Notes: generated by a model not told the origin, from the letters alone. A stretch of 64,000 nucleotides of DNA from Woeseiaceae bacterium (GCA_028280615.1 JANQLK010000005.1:1-64000); one strand, 5' to 3'. Counted from the stretch's first letter, positions 27,231-36,599 are shown. A program made the numbers and translations.

Positions 27231-28166
27231 ATGACCACTCGAATCCGGCACTTACTGCCGACTTGCCGTATCGCTCTGGTCCTCGCGGCGCTGGCTGTCA
27301 CGACCGCCGGGGCGCATGGAGTCGGACACGACGATGCCCCCGAGCAATCGTCCGAGCTCGCGAGCGATGCTCAGGAACTCGTCGCTGCCGCACACGTTGC
27401 GCAGCGGGCGCACCGCTTCGATGAGGCGGCCGATCTGCTCACGAAAGCCACGGAACTCGAGCCCGACAACGACGCCGCCTGGCTGATGACCGCATCGCTA
27501 CACCTGCTCAAAGGCCGTACGGGCGAGGCACAGGCGGCCTGCCGGCGGATCGGGCGCCTGCCGTTGCTGGCCGTCCTGACCTGCCGGGCCCGTGTGCGTA
27601 TCGGCAGGGGCGAATACCGGCAGGCCCTCTCGGAGCTCGAAACGGCGCTGGCCGTCGCGCCGGTGGACCGTGCGGAACCAACGTGGCGCGCCTGGGCGAC
27701 GAGCGTCGCCGGAGACGCGGCCCGCACGATTGACGCGCAACTTGCGGCGCACTACTACCGGTCGTCGCTCGAGGTCACGCACAACGAACAGGTGCAGGCT
27801 GCTCTGGTTGACGTGCTGCTGGACCTGGACGATCTCAACGAAGCGAACGAGGCGCTCGGTACGTCACAACAGTCGCTCGCGCTCCGCGTTCGACGGCTCA
27901 TCGTCGATCGACGGCTGGGTCGGGACACGGGCGATGCAGTCGAAACGCTCGACAGCGAGTTTCGGCGGAACGTTGGCGCCGGCGACTACACTCACGGCCG
28001 CGAAATGGCGCGCTTTTACCTGGATGTGCTTCCCGACGCCGCGATTGCTGCCAGGCTCGCCGGCCGGAATTTCTCCGTGCAGCGCGAACTCGAAGATCGA
28101 GTGCTGTGCGAGCGCAGCGGCGGCTGCGATCCGGACACGCAGGAGGTACGAGATGACACGCCGTAA
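27231..28166 (+). CDS. Exported TPR protein
   Basis: A 311-residue protein with a signal peptide ('LAALAVTTAGAHG') and tetratricopeptide helices: 'AAHVAQRAHRFDEAADLLTKATEL' (near 50-75 in part), 'ALSELETALAVAP', and further helix pairs to ~250. TPR proteins act as scaffolds; in DUF4331 neighbourhoods they precede TonB receptors. ATG 27231 follows GGGGAG. Its stop is 14 bases inside the receptor gene, showing coupling. No enzymatic residue set is visible. Confidence 0.8.
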   Translation: MTTRIRHLLPTCRIALVLAALAVTTAGAHGVGHDDAPEQSSELASDAQELVAAAHVAQRAHRFDEAADLLTKATELEPDNDAAWLMTASLHLLKGRTGEAQAACRRIGRLPLLAVLTCRARVRIGRGEYRQALSELETALAVAPVDRAEPTWRAWATSVAGDAARTIDAQLAAHYYRSSLEVTHNEQVQAALVDVLLDLDDLNEANEALGTSQQSLALRVRRLIVDRRLGRDTGDAVETLDSEFRRNVGAGDYTHGREMARFYLDVLPDAAIAARLAGRNFSVQRELEDRVLCERSGGCDPDTQEVRDDTP

Positions 28167-30231
28167 CGCCGGTCTTCGGCGCATGTGGCTTGCCTGCCTT
28201 GCGTTGTCGACCTGCGGGTCCGTCGCCGCGAATCCTACCGCAAACCCCTCCTTGGCCGGATCTACCCGCGTCGTCGACGAGATCGTCGTCTACGGCCGTG
28301 CCGAGCAACAGGTCGGAACGGCGATGTCGGCCTCGGAAGGCCTCGTCGGCTATGACGACCTCAAACTGCCTCCCCGGCTGCGGGTCGGCGAGCTCGTCGA
28401 AGTTGTGCCCGGCATGGTAGCCACCCAGCACTCGGGTACGGGCAAGGCGAACCAGTACTTCATCCGCGGCTTCAACCTGGACCATGGCACCGACTTCGCC
28501 GCGTCGGTCGATGGCGTGCCTGTCAATCTCAGGAGCCACGGCCATGGCCAGGGCTACCTGGACCTCAACTTCCTGATACCGGAACTCGTCGAGACCGCCC
28601 GCTATCAACGCGGGCCCTACTCGGCGCGCGCCGGCGATTTCTCGTCGGCCGCCAGCGTGGAATTCAAGCTGTATGAGCGCATCGATGCTCCGATCCTGAC
28701 CGCAGCAGTCGGTAACTTCGGCTACCGGCGCTCGCTGGCCGCCGGCTCCTTCGGGACCGGCACATCGGACCTCACGGCGGCCGTCGATGTCACGCGCTAC
28801 GAGGGCCCGTGGGACCTGGACGAAGACCTAGACCAGTTGAAGGTGCACGCGGCATACTCGGGCCGGCTGGGCCGCGCCGACGGCCGAATCACGCTGCAGG
28901 GCTACCGCAGCGAGTGGAACGCGACCGACCAGATTCCCGATCGCGCGGTGCTTTCCGGCGCCCTCGGCCGCTTCGGCAACATCGACGACGATCTCGGCGG
29001 CGAATCGTCCAGGCTTGCGCTTACCGCGGCACTGAACTTCGGCAACTGGTCCGCTCGCGCCTATGCGATCGACTACGATTTCAGGCTGTACTCGAACTTC
29101 ACCTACTTCCTTGAGGATCCGGAGCAAGGCGACGAGTTCGAGCAGCTCGACCGGCGCCGCGTTTACGGGGTCGGTGTCGAGAGCGACACGAGCATCGGAC
29201 ACACGAGTGCCGGAATGCGACTGCGTTGGGGTGCCGACGTCCGCCTTGACGACATCGGCGAGCTCGGCCTGTTCGCGACCACGGCACGGGATAGAACGCG
29301 CCGGATTCGGAGCGACCGGGTGCGCGAACTGTCGGCCGCCGCCTGGAGTGAGCTCGAGTGGCGGCTGAACAGCCGGTTGCGGGCCGCGCTGGGTGCGCGC
29401 CTCGACGGTTTCGACTGGCGCGTGCGAGCCGCACGCGACGTCAATTCGGGCGATGGTCGGGATTCGATCTTCAGCCCGAAGCTCGCGATCGCGTGGCAGG
29501 TCGCCGACTTTGCAGAGGCGTACGTCAACGCGGGCAGGAGCTTTCACTCCAACGACGTTCGCGGCACGACGATCGCCATCGACCCCGTGAGCGGCGGCTC
29601 AGCCGAAGCGGTGCCGGCGCTGGTCCGCTCGGAAGGCGCGGAGATCGGCATTCGACTGGAACGGAGCCGCGACTTCAACGCGACATTGACCGCGTTTCGC
29701 CTCGACCTCGATTCCGAACTGGTCTACGTCGGCGATGCCGGTGCAACGGAGGCGAACGGCGCCACGACGAGGCAGGGCCTCGAGACGTCAGTCTTCTGGC
29801 AGCTTAACGACGTGCTCGCGCTCGATGCGGCCTACACGACGACGAACGCAGAGTTCCGGGACGCCGAGTCCGACGGCCGCGATATCCCCGGCGCCGTCGA
29901 GTCGACGTTCGTCGTGGGTGCCAGCGCGGCATGGAGCGGACGCTGGTCGGCCAGCGTCAGGACGCGATGGCTCAGCGGGGCACCCCTCGTCGAGGACGGC
30001 TCGGTGCGTTCCGGTGCGTCAACGCTGGTCAATGCTGGGCTGACCTACAGGACCGGCCCGGTCACGGCACGGCTCGAGGTGTTCAATCTGCTGGATTCCG
30101 CAGACGCCGATATTGCCTACTTCTACGCGTCCCGCCTGCGCGATGAGCCGAACGCGGGCGTCGAAGATATCCACTTTCACCCGCTCGAGCCGCGCAGTGT
30201 CCGCTTGTCACTGACCTGGCACTGGGAGTAG
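28153..30231 (+). CDS. TonB-dependent receptor
   Basis: A 692-residue outer-membrane receptor. Signal peptide, a TonB-box-like 'DEIVVYG' near 42, then a plug domain (~50-170) with 'FIRGFNLDHGTDFAASVDGVPVNL' in part and the usual 'ELVETARYQRGPYSARAGDFSSAASVEF' transition, then a 22-strand barrel ending 'LSLTWHW'. The ligand is unknown; the His-rich 'EDIHFHPLEP' stretch near the end is notable and could be a metal or outer-loop feature. Energy could come from the TonB-like protein at 12523 or another. It is translated with the upstream TPR protein (14-base overlap) and ends 3 bases from the convergent DUF3570 gene. Confidence 0.95.
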   Translation: MTRRNAGLRRMWLACLALSTCGSVAANPTANPSLAGSTRVVDEIVVYGRAEQQVGTAMSASEGLVGYDDLKLPPRLRVGELVEVVPGMVATQHSGTGKANQYFIRGFNLDHGTDFAASVDGVPVNLRSHGHGQGYLDLNFLIPELVETARYQRGPYSARAGDFSSAASVEFKLYERIDAPILTAAVGNFGYRRSLAAGSFGTGTSDLTAAVDVTRYEGPWDLDEDLDQLKVHAAYSGRLGRADGRITLQGYRSEWNATDQIPDRAVLSGALGRFGNIDDDLGGESSRLALTAALNFGNWSARAYAIDYDFRLYSNFTYFLEDPEQGDEFEQLDRRRVYGVGVESDTSIGHTSAGMRLRWGADVRLDDIGELGLFATTARDRTRRIRSDRVRELSAAAWSELEWRLNSRLRAALGARLDGFDWRVRAARDVNSGDGRDSIFSPKLAIAWQVADFAEAYVNAGRSFHSNDVRGTTIAIDPVSGGSAEAVPALVRSEGAEIGIRLERSRDFNATLTAFRLDLDSELVYVGDAGATEANGATTRQGLETSVFWQLNDVLALDAAYTTTNAEFRDAESDGRDIPGAVESTFVVGASAAWSGRWSASVRTRWLSGAPLVEDGSVRSGASTLVNAGLTYRTGPVTARLEVFNLLDSADADIAYFYASRLRDEPNAGVEDIHFHPLEPRSVRLSLTWHWE

Positions 30232-30234
30232 CGA

Positions 30235-31374
30235 TTAGTACCAGAACGACACGAACAGCTGCAACACGGCGGCGTTGAACGAGAACAACGGCTCCTCGCC
30301 CAGCGGCGCCGGGGTGCGGAGATCCGAGAAATTGTGATAGTCGAGCATCATGTAGTCGATCGACGCGTTGATCGTGCCTTTCTTGAGGAATCCGTAGCCG
30401 CGGTTCTCATCGATGAACTTGTAGCTGACCTGCGCCTTGAACGTGTAGCTCGACATCTCCGACAGCTCCTTGTCGCGGCCGCGGAAATTGGTCGCCTGCG
30501 GGCCCGGGAAGATGTCGCGATAAAAGTGCGCGCCGGTCTGGTCGTGCCAGCGGAACTTGCCCGTGAAGGTCCACGGCCCCCACGGATGGATGTAGGTCAG
30601 AGCCGCCGTATTCGACTGGATGTCCCAGGTATCGGTAAAGAACCGGTACTCGCCTTCGATGGCCGCGCGGTACGGCAGAAAGTAGCGCGCCCGCAATCCG
30701 ACGGCGTTGCTCGTCCGCGTGTTCGGGTAGAGCTCCGGTTCGTAGCTGTAGCCGAGCGCCGTCCCCGAGTCGAGGTAGCGCACCGAACGATACGGATTGT
30801 TCAGAAAGCCTTCGTCCGTGGTCGTTTCGAAGTTCAGTGATGCGATCAGGTTGCGCGTCAGGATCTGCGTCAAACCGACGCTGTACTGCTGGCGCCGGTT
30901 GTCGCGGCGGAAGGTCGGGTCGTCGGAACGGCCGACGATGTCCTCGCCGTATGCATAGCCCAGGGTCAGCGTCGTCAGCGCACCGAACATGTCCTGGCTG
31001 ACCGAGAAGGCGTAGGTGCTCGCATCGAAGTCCGACTCGACGCTGCTCGTGTAGTTGGCGCGCATGGTGGTATTGCCGCGCAGGTAGTCCGCGCCGATCG
31101 ACCACTGCTTGCGCTCCTCGGTGTACGGGCTTGCCGTCGTGATGACGTCGATCGACGCCGAGCTGACCATGTCGACGTAGTAGTTGCCGACGACCGAGAC
31201 GTTTTTGTGCACCTTCTTGCGCACGAGTACCGACGGACCGTCGATGTCGACGCCGTTGCCCGTATACAGGTGATACAGCATGTCGGTGCGGTCCTCGGGC
31301 AACACGCTGGCGGCCGCGGGTGCCCCCAAGATCGCGAGGGCCAGTGCCAGAACAATCCAGGAACGCCTGATCAT
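30235..31374 (-). CDS. DUF3570 outer-membrane protein
   Basis: A 379-residue protein with signal peptide ('LALAILGAPAAAS') and amphipathic strand pattern ending 'LQLFVSFWY', so an outer-membrane barrel. Family words of DUF3570 are 'DMLYHLYTGNGVDIDGPSVLVRK' in part, 'TLTLGYAYGEDIVGR' and 'LDSGTALGYSYEPELYPNTRT'. DUF3570 genes usually sit next to DUF4266, as here (32 bases downstream). Function is unknown. It is the last gene of the minus-strand envelope operon. Confidence 0.92.
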   Translation of the reverse strand: MIRRSWIVLALALAILGAPAAASVLPEDRTDMLYHLYTGNGVDIDGPSVLVRKKVHKNVSVVGNYYVDMVSSASIDVITTASPYTEERKQWSIGADYLRGNTTMRANYTSSVESDFDASTYAFSVSQDMFGALTTLTLGYAYGEDIVGRSDDPTFRRDNRRQQYSVGLTQILTRNLIASLNFETTTDEGFLNNPYRSVRYLDSGTALGYSYEPELYPNTRTSNAVGLRARYFLPYRAAIEGEYRFFTDTWDIQSNTAALTYIHPWGPWTFTGKFRWHDQTGAHFYRDIFPGPQATNFRGRDKELSEMSSYTFKAQVSYKFIDENRGYGFLKKGTINASIDYMMLDYHNFSDLRTPAPLGEEPLFSFNAAVLQLFVSFWY

Positions 31375-31406
31375 GATGCCGTCTCGATTAGTCGACCGGA
31401 TGGGGA

Positions 31407-31640
31407 TCAGTTGCAGCCACAGCCGCCGCCGGCCGCACCTTCGCCACCGCGAGCCCCTTCACGAGCCTCGAACACGTGCTGCAGATAAGCGGCCGATACC
31501 GGGTCGCCTTCGAGCGCCATGATCGGGTCAGCCAGCCGGTCGCGCTCGTAGGGTTTTACCCACGGCTCGATGTTGCTGCAGCCCGTGATGGCCAGAATCG
31601 CCGTCGCCAGCAGGAGCGTCCGTCTTGATGCTCTCGTCAT
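31407..31640 (-). CDS. DUF4266 small lipoprotein
   Basis: A 77-residue lipoprotein: lipobox 'ITGC', then 'EPWVKPYERDRLADPIMAL' and 'YLQHVFEAREGARGGEGA', ending in a 'GGGCGCN' tail, which together define DUF4266. The GC-rich Gly/Cys end could bind metal or thiols. The second ATG (31640) gives better spacing to GAGG than 31646. It accompanies DUF3570 in many proteobacteria. Confidence 0.9.
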   Translation of the reverse strand: MTRASRRTLLLATAILAITGCSNIEPWVKPYERDRLADPIMALEGDPVSAAYLQHVFEAREGARGGEGAAGGGCGCN

Positions 31641-31692
31641 AGTCATGTCCTCAAACTCTATCGTTCGCGTCGTTCCGCTACCGTGAACCCGG

Positions 31693-32373
31693 TCAGAAGA
31701 ACACCGTTATGCCCACGTGGCCTTCGAGGTTGTGAGCGGTCTTTTCCTCGCCCAGGAGGTCGATATCGAACAGGTGGTCGCGAAAATCGATGTGAATTGC
31801 GAACGAGTCGTTCAACAGGAAGCGGTAGCCCGCGCCAAAGTTGACCGTGAAGCGGTCGTCGCCCGCGAAGCGCGTCGAGCCGAGTCCCGCAATCAGATAC
31901 AGGTTCGTGTTGTAGGCCCTGCCCTCGCCGATGAACACCTCGCCGGGCAGGATGTTGTAGCCGAGGTTCAGGTTGTAGTACGTGAGCCGCCGTTCGGAAT
32001 CCGATATGAGCCTGGCGCCGCCCGACAGCACCTCGAAACTCGTCAGCCCGCCTTCGGACTGGCCCACCGTGCCCTCGAGGAAGAAGCCCTCGGTCAGGTG
32101 ATAGGACAGCCGCGCGCCGTACACGAGGTTGGTGCCGAAGTCCTCGATGGCCATGGCGCCGACGAACGCGCCCAGCTCGAAGTCTTCGGTGTCGATGGAA
32201 GGTTCCTTGACCTCGCGGCGCTCGACCGATGGATCGATGACCTGCCCCGGCGGCTCGGAGGTCGGCGGCGGCGCCTCTTCCCGGCCCATGCCGAACAGGT
32301 TCTTCGTTGCGGCGCAGCCCTGCAGGCCCACCAGCGCCAAGATCAGAAAAAGAACGCGAAACCGACTTTCCAT
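31693..32373 (-). CDS. Lipoprotein-anchored outer-membrane beta-barrel domain protein
   Basis: A 226-residue protein with lipobox 'GLQGC' (Cys 20), a Pro-rich spacer to ~60, and an eight-strand barrel domain ('DFELGAFVGAMAIEDFGTNL' in part, 'LYLIAGLGSTRF', ending 'HVGITVFF'). It matches the small barrel family found in Myxococcota and some gammaproteobacteria. The start overlaps the previous gene's stop by 31 bases. It is cotranscribed with the SH3-barrel protein and DUF4266. Function unknown. Confidence 0.82.
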   Translation of the reverse strand: MESRFRVLFLILALVGLQGCAATKNLFGMGREEAPPPTSEPPGQVIDPSVERREVKEPSIDTEDFELGAFVGAMAIEDFGTNLVYGARLSYHLTEGFFLEGTVGQSEGGLTSFEVLSGGARLISDSERRLTYYNLNLGYNILPGEVFIGEGRAYNTNLYLIAGLGSTRFAGDDRFTVNFGAGYRFLLNDSFAIHIDFRDHLFDIDLLGEEKTAHNLEGHVGITVFF

Positions 32374-33176
32374 TCCTCAACTTCCTCGTTGTCGTCCCGG
32401 CTCGTGAACACCACGTAGCTCTTGTATTCCGCCCGGAGGACGAATCGTCGCGTTGCGTACACCCGAAACCCTGCGCCGACGTGACCGATCTGGTCGGTGC
32501 GGTCCTCACCCTGCACGATCGTGGACTTGGGTTCCGTGTGAATGACGCCGGCCCCCAGCGTAAAGAACGGCGACGCGCGCCATTCGGGAAATGCTTCGTG
32601 AACGACGTTAACACTGCCCATCCAGCCGTTCGAAAAATTACCCAGAATCTGTGAACCCCATGCCTCCAGCGACACATTCGGCGTGATCGAGTACCCGCCG
32701 TACAGCGAAACGATGTTGGCGCCGCCGAAATCGCCGGCCAGCACGCCGGTCTCCCAGCGCGCGTTGGTGAAGTCTTCACGGGTGGTCTTCGTGACGGCGA
32801 AGTTCTCGCCGTCGGGCTTGAGCGTGAGCTCCATCTGGTCGCGGTCTACCCAGCCCTCCTTACCGCGCTCGGTGCGCACGAGGTACCAGTCGGTGCGCTG
32901 TTTGAGGACCGAGATCGAGTCGCCGCGGTCGACGGTGTGGAATATCGGGTAGCCGCGCCCGGGCCCGGTATGCATCTCGAGGTACGGGTCCGCAACCGCG
33001 ACCGTGCGATATGTCTTGGCGGCATGCGCTGTGCCGGCCATGGCGAACTGGGCAACTACGACGGTGAGTAGTGCGGCCCACGTGCGGCGCGCAGTGCGCT
33101 GAGACTGTCTCAGGCTCGTGCGAGACAAGGCGAAGGCGGCCAGTAAAGCGCAGCGTACCCCTCGGTACGTGAGCAT
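32343..33176 (-). CDS. SH3 domain plus outer-membrane barrel protein
   Basis: About 277 residues. A bacterial SH3 domain spans ~55-115 ('YLEMHTGPGRGYPIFHTV', 'TDWYLVRTERGKEGWVDRDQ'), which often binds peptidoglycan, then a small beta-barrel ends 'EWKVGFAFFF'. The signal peptide core is 'LLTVVVAQFAMAGTAHA'. The first ~28 codons lie inside a palindromic repeat (33092-33231), so the true start is doubtful: ATG 33176 is in the repeat; TTG 33128 gives a shorter, more normal leader. Together with the next gene it may link peptidoglycan and outer membrane. Confidence 0.8.
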   Translation of the reverse strand: MLTYRGVRCALLAAFALSRTSLRQSQRTARRTWAALLTVVVAQFAMAGTAHAAKTYRTVAVADPYLEMHTGPGRGYPIFHTVDRGDSISVLKQRTDWYLVRTERGKEGWVDRDQMELTLKPDGENFAVTKTTREDFTNARWETGVLAGDFGGANIVSLYGGYSITPNVSLEAWGSQILGNFSNGWMGSVNVVHEAFPEWRASPFFTLGAGVIHTEPKSTIVQGEDRTDQIGHVGAGFRVYATRRFVLRAEYKSYVVFTSRDDNEEVEEWKVGFAFFF

Positions 33177-33231
33177 TTGCTGGCCGTCTTCAACGCCGTA
33201 TCGCGCCGCATGAGGCAGTCTCAGCGCGCTG
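33092..33231. repeat. 140-base palindromic element
   Basis: Two 52-base arms (33092-33143 and 33180-33231) are imperfect inverted copies. The outer 24 bases match at 21 and the inner 12 at 11. A 36-base centre carries its own hairpin (CGTACC...GGTACG). It begins right at the stop codon of the PD40 gene and covers the start region of the SH3 gene. It looks like an inserted intergenic repeat (REP/MITE-like). I see only one copy in this window. It could also fold in mRNA and separate expression of the two genes. Confidence 0.85.
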
Positions 33232-36012
33232 CTAATTCTCGGGCGCGTCGAACGGGTTGTTGTAGTACTGGGCTCCGACATCCAACCATTCCGCTATCAA
33301 GCGAATCTCCGATGGTGACAAGATGTTGTGGTGCAGGTCAGCCGGGTCTTCGAACCGGCTGAAGAAATCTCCGGAAGCAATCGCGCCCGCCGGGCTTGCC
33401 GGCGGATCGATCGGGATCGGCTCCTCGATGGGGTTGCCGTCCTCGTCGAAGCCGACGACCTGGATCACGTCGACCAGCGCACCGTTTAGTACGGTCTGCA
33501 GGTTGTCCTGCGCCAACAGTTCGCGATAGGCGTGGAAATGATCCGGTTCGTCGGCTGACAACCCGTCCTGCAGTTCGAGCTGACCCGCCGGCACGCGCGC
33601 GAGCGCGTTCGCCGGGTCGATCGGCGTATGGCAGTTCAGGCAGTTGTCGTTGACGGGCAAGCCGTTGCCGTCGAGCAGCGGAACCTCGGGCGTCGTAGGG
33701 TCGCCGTCGTCGTCGACGAACACGATGCGCGGCAGGTTCCACAGCGGGTGTATGTGCGTTTCGTAGTTGATCACGGCGCGGCAGTTCGGCGCCCAGTCCT
33801 GCAGGCACGGCGTCGGCACGGGCGGCGGCGTGTCGAGATCGGTGTACAAGAGGTCGATGTCCGGATCGGGCGCGCGCACGGCGGGGTCGGTCCAGACGTC
33901 CCGGTACTGCGGACTCATCGACGGCACGATGGACGAACAGCCGTCGTTGGCGCAGGTGATGCTGGCTCTCGTCTCGGCCATCGTGTCGCCGATATCGCCG
34001 ACGAACCATTGCGGGTCGGTGTTCGGGAACTCGACGCCCGCGACGGCCGCGCCCGCATAGGCGCTGTCGAAGGCTCCGTCGCGACCGTGGGTCATGCCGC
34101 TGTCCGGATCGTGACAGCCGTTGCAGGTGAACTCCTCGCCAGGCCGCACCGTGATCCAGTTGGTGTGCCGGCGGCTTACGCGCTTGCCGCTAGCGTCGGT
34201 GATGCTGATCATGAGCGCCGTGTTGGCCGGCACCTTGGTCATGACGGAGCCGTCGGGCTCGATCATCGTGTAGCCGACGATTTCCTTCATGCCGAAGGCA
34301 CCTGTGACGCCGAACGCCGTGTTATCGATATCGCGGACGTCATCGTCGGGTAGCGATACGGCTTTCTCGACACGCAGGAAGCGCGCGACGCGTTCCGCCG
34401 CCATGGTCTGCGCAGGATCGGCCATCGCGGCGATATCGACGGCCGCGGTGCCGTCGACGTCATAAACGCTGCGGATGTTGATCACGCCTTCACCGTTGTC
34501 TGCGAGCGTGTTGTCGCCCGCGAAACTGTTGGCGTTGTCGAGCACGGTCGGCGGCGTCGGCCGCGGATCCGCCGAGACGGCCTCGGTGAACATGAAGCCT
34601 TCCTCGCCCGGCACGACCGGGAGCTGCGTCTGATCGCGCGGGTCATAGATCCAGATGCCGTACAGCGGCGGCGCGACGACGAAGTCGCCCGCGACGGCAA
34701 CGACCGGCGGATCGCCGTCCGGGTCGGGTTCGACGACGTCGGCGAGACGCTCATCGGTACACGGCACGATATTCGGCTCCGGTGGCGGCGTCATGGGATC
34801 GCCGTCATCGTCGGGCAGAATCTCCAGGAGCCGGCACTGGCTGAAGCTTACGAGCATACGAGTGGAGCCGTCCTGGATCGGGTAGACCGAAAAATAGCGG
34901 CCGCCCGGCGACGGCTGGCCCGGGGCCGTCACGACCTCATTGAATGTCGCATCCTCCTGCGCCGGCCCGCTCAGCGCGCCCGCGTCGACCGCGAGCGGCT
35001 GGGTGTTTTCGACGTAGCGTGCGGTGTCGATGGCGATGACCTCACCGCCGCCCTCGGTATCCGTAAACGGTCTGACGAGCGAGAAGACGCGGCCGTCCTC
35101 GGCCTGCCGCGGCTGGGTAAACTGGATCGTCGCGCCGTTGGAACCCGTGTCGTGGCTCTCGTTGCCGTACAGGATTTCGAGATTGCGGCCGTCGGGATTG
35201 ATGCGGTACAGGTTGACCTGATCGTTCTGCGGCCCGTTGTTGTCCCAGCGGCTGTATACGATCCTGCCGTCGTCGAGCACGGCCGGATCGAGATCGTGGC
35301 TCTGGTTGAACGTCACCTGCTCAATGCCCGTGCCGTCGCTCTCCATGATGTGCAGATTGAACGCGAACTCGTTACGGTCCTCGTCCAGGGCCGGGAATGC
35401 GCCCTTGCCTTCGTCGAGCAGGATCGCCTGGGACCGCGTCTGCCGGGTCGAGGCGAAGATGATCCGGCCGTCGGGCAGGTACTTCGGCATGATGTCGTGG
35501 CCGATCTCCGTGGTCAGGTCCGAGCTGATCAGGCGCCTGAGTTCGTCGGTCTCGAAGGTGTACTCCCAGAGATTCCAGGTCGGCTGGTCCTCGTCGTCGA
35601 GGGTCTCGTCGAACGGTCCGCGCATTGCGAACAGGACGGCGCTGCCGTCGTAGGCCATCTCGACGTCGCGCACGGCGCCAAGCTCGCCGATCTCGCGCTC
35701 GGTGATGTTGACGGGCAGCGCACCGACGGCGGCCCGGGCCTTGTAGTAGAGATTGCCGCCGACGTCGAAGGTAATCTGCTCGCGCAGATCGGTCTGCTCG
35801 AATTCGCCGTCGTCGTCCGCGGGGACAGGCGCGCGCACATACGCGATCGGGAAGTCGATGACGACCGGGTCGGCCGTCTGGCCGGTGCCGATCTGCACAC
35901 CCTGGTTCGCGCCGTCACAGGCCGCGATCGCCACGAGCGTAAGCGACGCGAAGGCCGTTCCGGCCAGGCGCATCGGGAACCCGGGATGTTGTCGTTTCAT
36001 TTGCCGATCCAT
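33232..36012 (-). CDS. PD40 beta-propeller dihaem lipoprotein, hydrazine-synthase-alpha-like
   Basis: A 926-residue lipoprotein: lipobox 'AIAAC' (Cys ~31). Propeller repeats of the PD40/TolB kind span ~80-300 ('MAYDGSAVLFAMRG', 'PKYLPDGRIIFASTRQ', 'DPAVLDDGRIVYSRWDNNG'). Two c-type haem sites follow: 'CNGCH' near 629 and 'CLNCH' near 788. The pattern matches proteins annotated as relatives of the alpha subunit of hydrazine synthase, but that enzyme's chemistry should not be assumed. It would be attached to a membrane facing the periplasm or the outside. ATG 36012 follows GAGGG by 7 bases. It heads the minus-strand operon to DUF3570. Confidence 0.82.
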   Translation of the reverse strand: MDRQMKRQHPGFPMRLAGTAFASLTLVAIAACDGANQGVQIGTGQTADPVVIDFPIAYVRAPVPADDDGEFEQTDLREQITFDVGGNLYYKARAAVGALPVNITEREIGELGAVRDVEMAYDGSAVLFAMRGPFDETLDDEDQPTWNLWEYTFETDELRRLISSDLTTEIGHDIMPKYLPDGRIIFASTRQTRSQAILLDEGKGAFPALDEDRNEFAFNLHIMESDGTGIEQVTFNQSHDLDPAVLDDGRIVYSRWDNNGPQNDQVNLYRINPDGRNLEILYGNESHDTGSNGATIQFTQPRQAEDGRVFSLVRPFTDTEGGGEVIAIDTARYVENTQPLAVDAGALSGPAQEDATFNEVVTAPGQPSPGGRYFSVYPIQDGSTRMLVSFSQCRLLEILPDDDGDPMTPPPEPNIVPCTDERLADVVEPDPDGDPPVVAVAGDFVVAPPLYGIWIYDPRDQTQLPVVPGEEGFMFTEAVSADPRPTPPTVLDNANSFAGDNTLADNGEGVINIRSVYDVDGTAAVDIAAMADPAQTMAAERVARFLRVEKAVSLPDDDVRDIDNTAFGVTGAFGMKEIVGYTMIEPDGSVMTKVPANTALMISITDASGKRVSRRHTNWITVRPGEEFTCNGCHDPDSGMTHGRDGAFDSAYAGAAVAGVEFPNTDPQWFVGDIGDTMAETRASITCANDGCSSIVPSMSPQYRDVWTDPAVRAPDPDIDLLYTDLDTPPPVPTPCLQDWAPNCRAVINYETHIHPLWNLPRIVFVDDDGDPTTPEVPLLDGNGLPVNDNCLNCHTPIDPANALARVPAGQLELQDGLSADEPDHFHAYRELLAQDNLQTVLNGALVDVIQVVGFDEDGNPIEEPIPIDPPASPAGAIASGDFFSRFEDPADLHHNILSPSEIRLIAEWLDVGAQYYNNPFDAPEN

Positions 36013-36526
36013 AGCAATACCCTCGTGTCTGGAAAGCCCGCCGCGCTCTGCAAATGCGACGCCATCCGGCCGTCCAGACAATATGTAATACTGGACACAG
36101 ATCGCCTGGCAGACCGTTAACGCCATCACAAACCTGGCGCCCGGCCCCGATGGCGGATGCCACGTCTCCCAAGCGTTCGCGCGTAGTTTAGAAAAGGTGT
36201 GGGGCGCCGCGTAATGTCGAAGAAAGCCGACAACGGGGATTGTCAAATGCCTCCGCAATCGCCGCATGCGCTGATTCCGAGCGCCGGCCTCGCCTCGGGC
36301 AAAATCGCCTGTCCGGAACGCTCAATACGGTGCGTAATCCGCGGCATCGCGATGCCGAAACTGTGACGCGATCCGCCAAAAAAAAGTGATCCGCCCGCCC
36401 TGAACGCGTCGGCTGTCTGCGTTTCGCGACAGCGTCGACGGCCTTTGAACACGCGGCTTTCGGCCTTGCCGACATAAGTTCTGTGTGCACATTGAGACAG
36501 ACGCTTGACATAGTCTCGCAGTCTCT

Positions 36527-36542
36527 CCGACACACGTGTCGG
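36527..36542. promoter_or_regulatory. Palindrome, candidate activator site
   Basis: CCGACAC-AC-GTGTCGG, a perfect 7-base inverted repeat. It lies about 58 bases before the sigma-54 -24 element, a usual distance for an enhancer-binding protein. Identity of the protein is unknown. Confidence 0.45.
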
Positions 36543-36553
36543 CTGTAAACAAT

Positions 36554-36567
36554 TGATATTATTATCA
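36554..36567. promoter_or_regulatory. AT-rich palindrome, candidate operator
   Basis: TGATA-TTAT-TATCA, a perfect 5-base inverted repeat in an AT-rich patch inside GC-rich DNA. It resembles a Fur box with one base missing, and is spaced wrongly for FNR. It lies 33 bases upstream of the sigma-54 promoter and could be an operator or an IHF-type bend. Confidence 0.3.
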
Positions 36568-36599
36568 TTTTTTCGCCGAAACGCCTGACACGCCAAATC

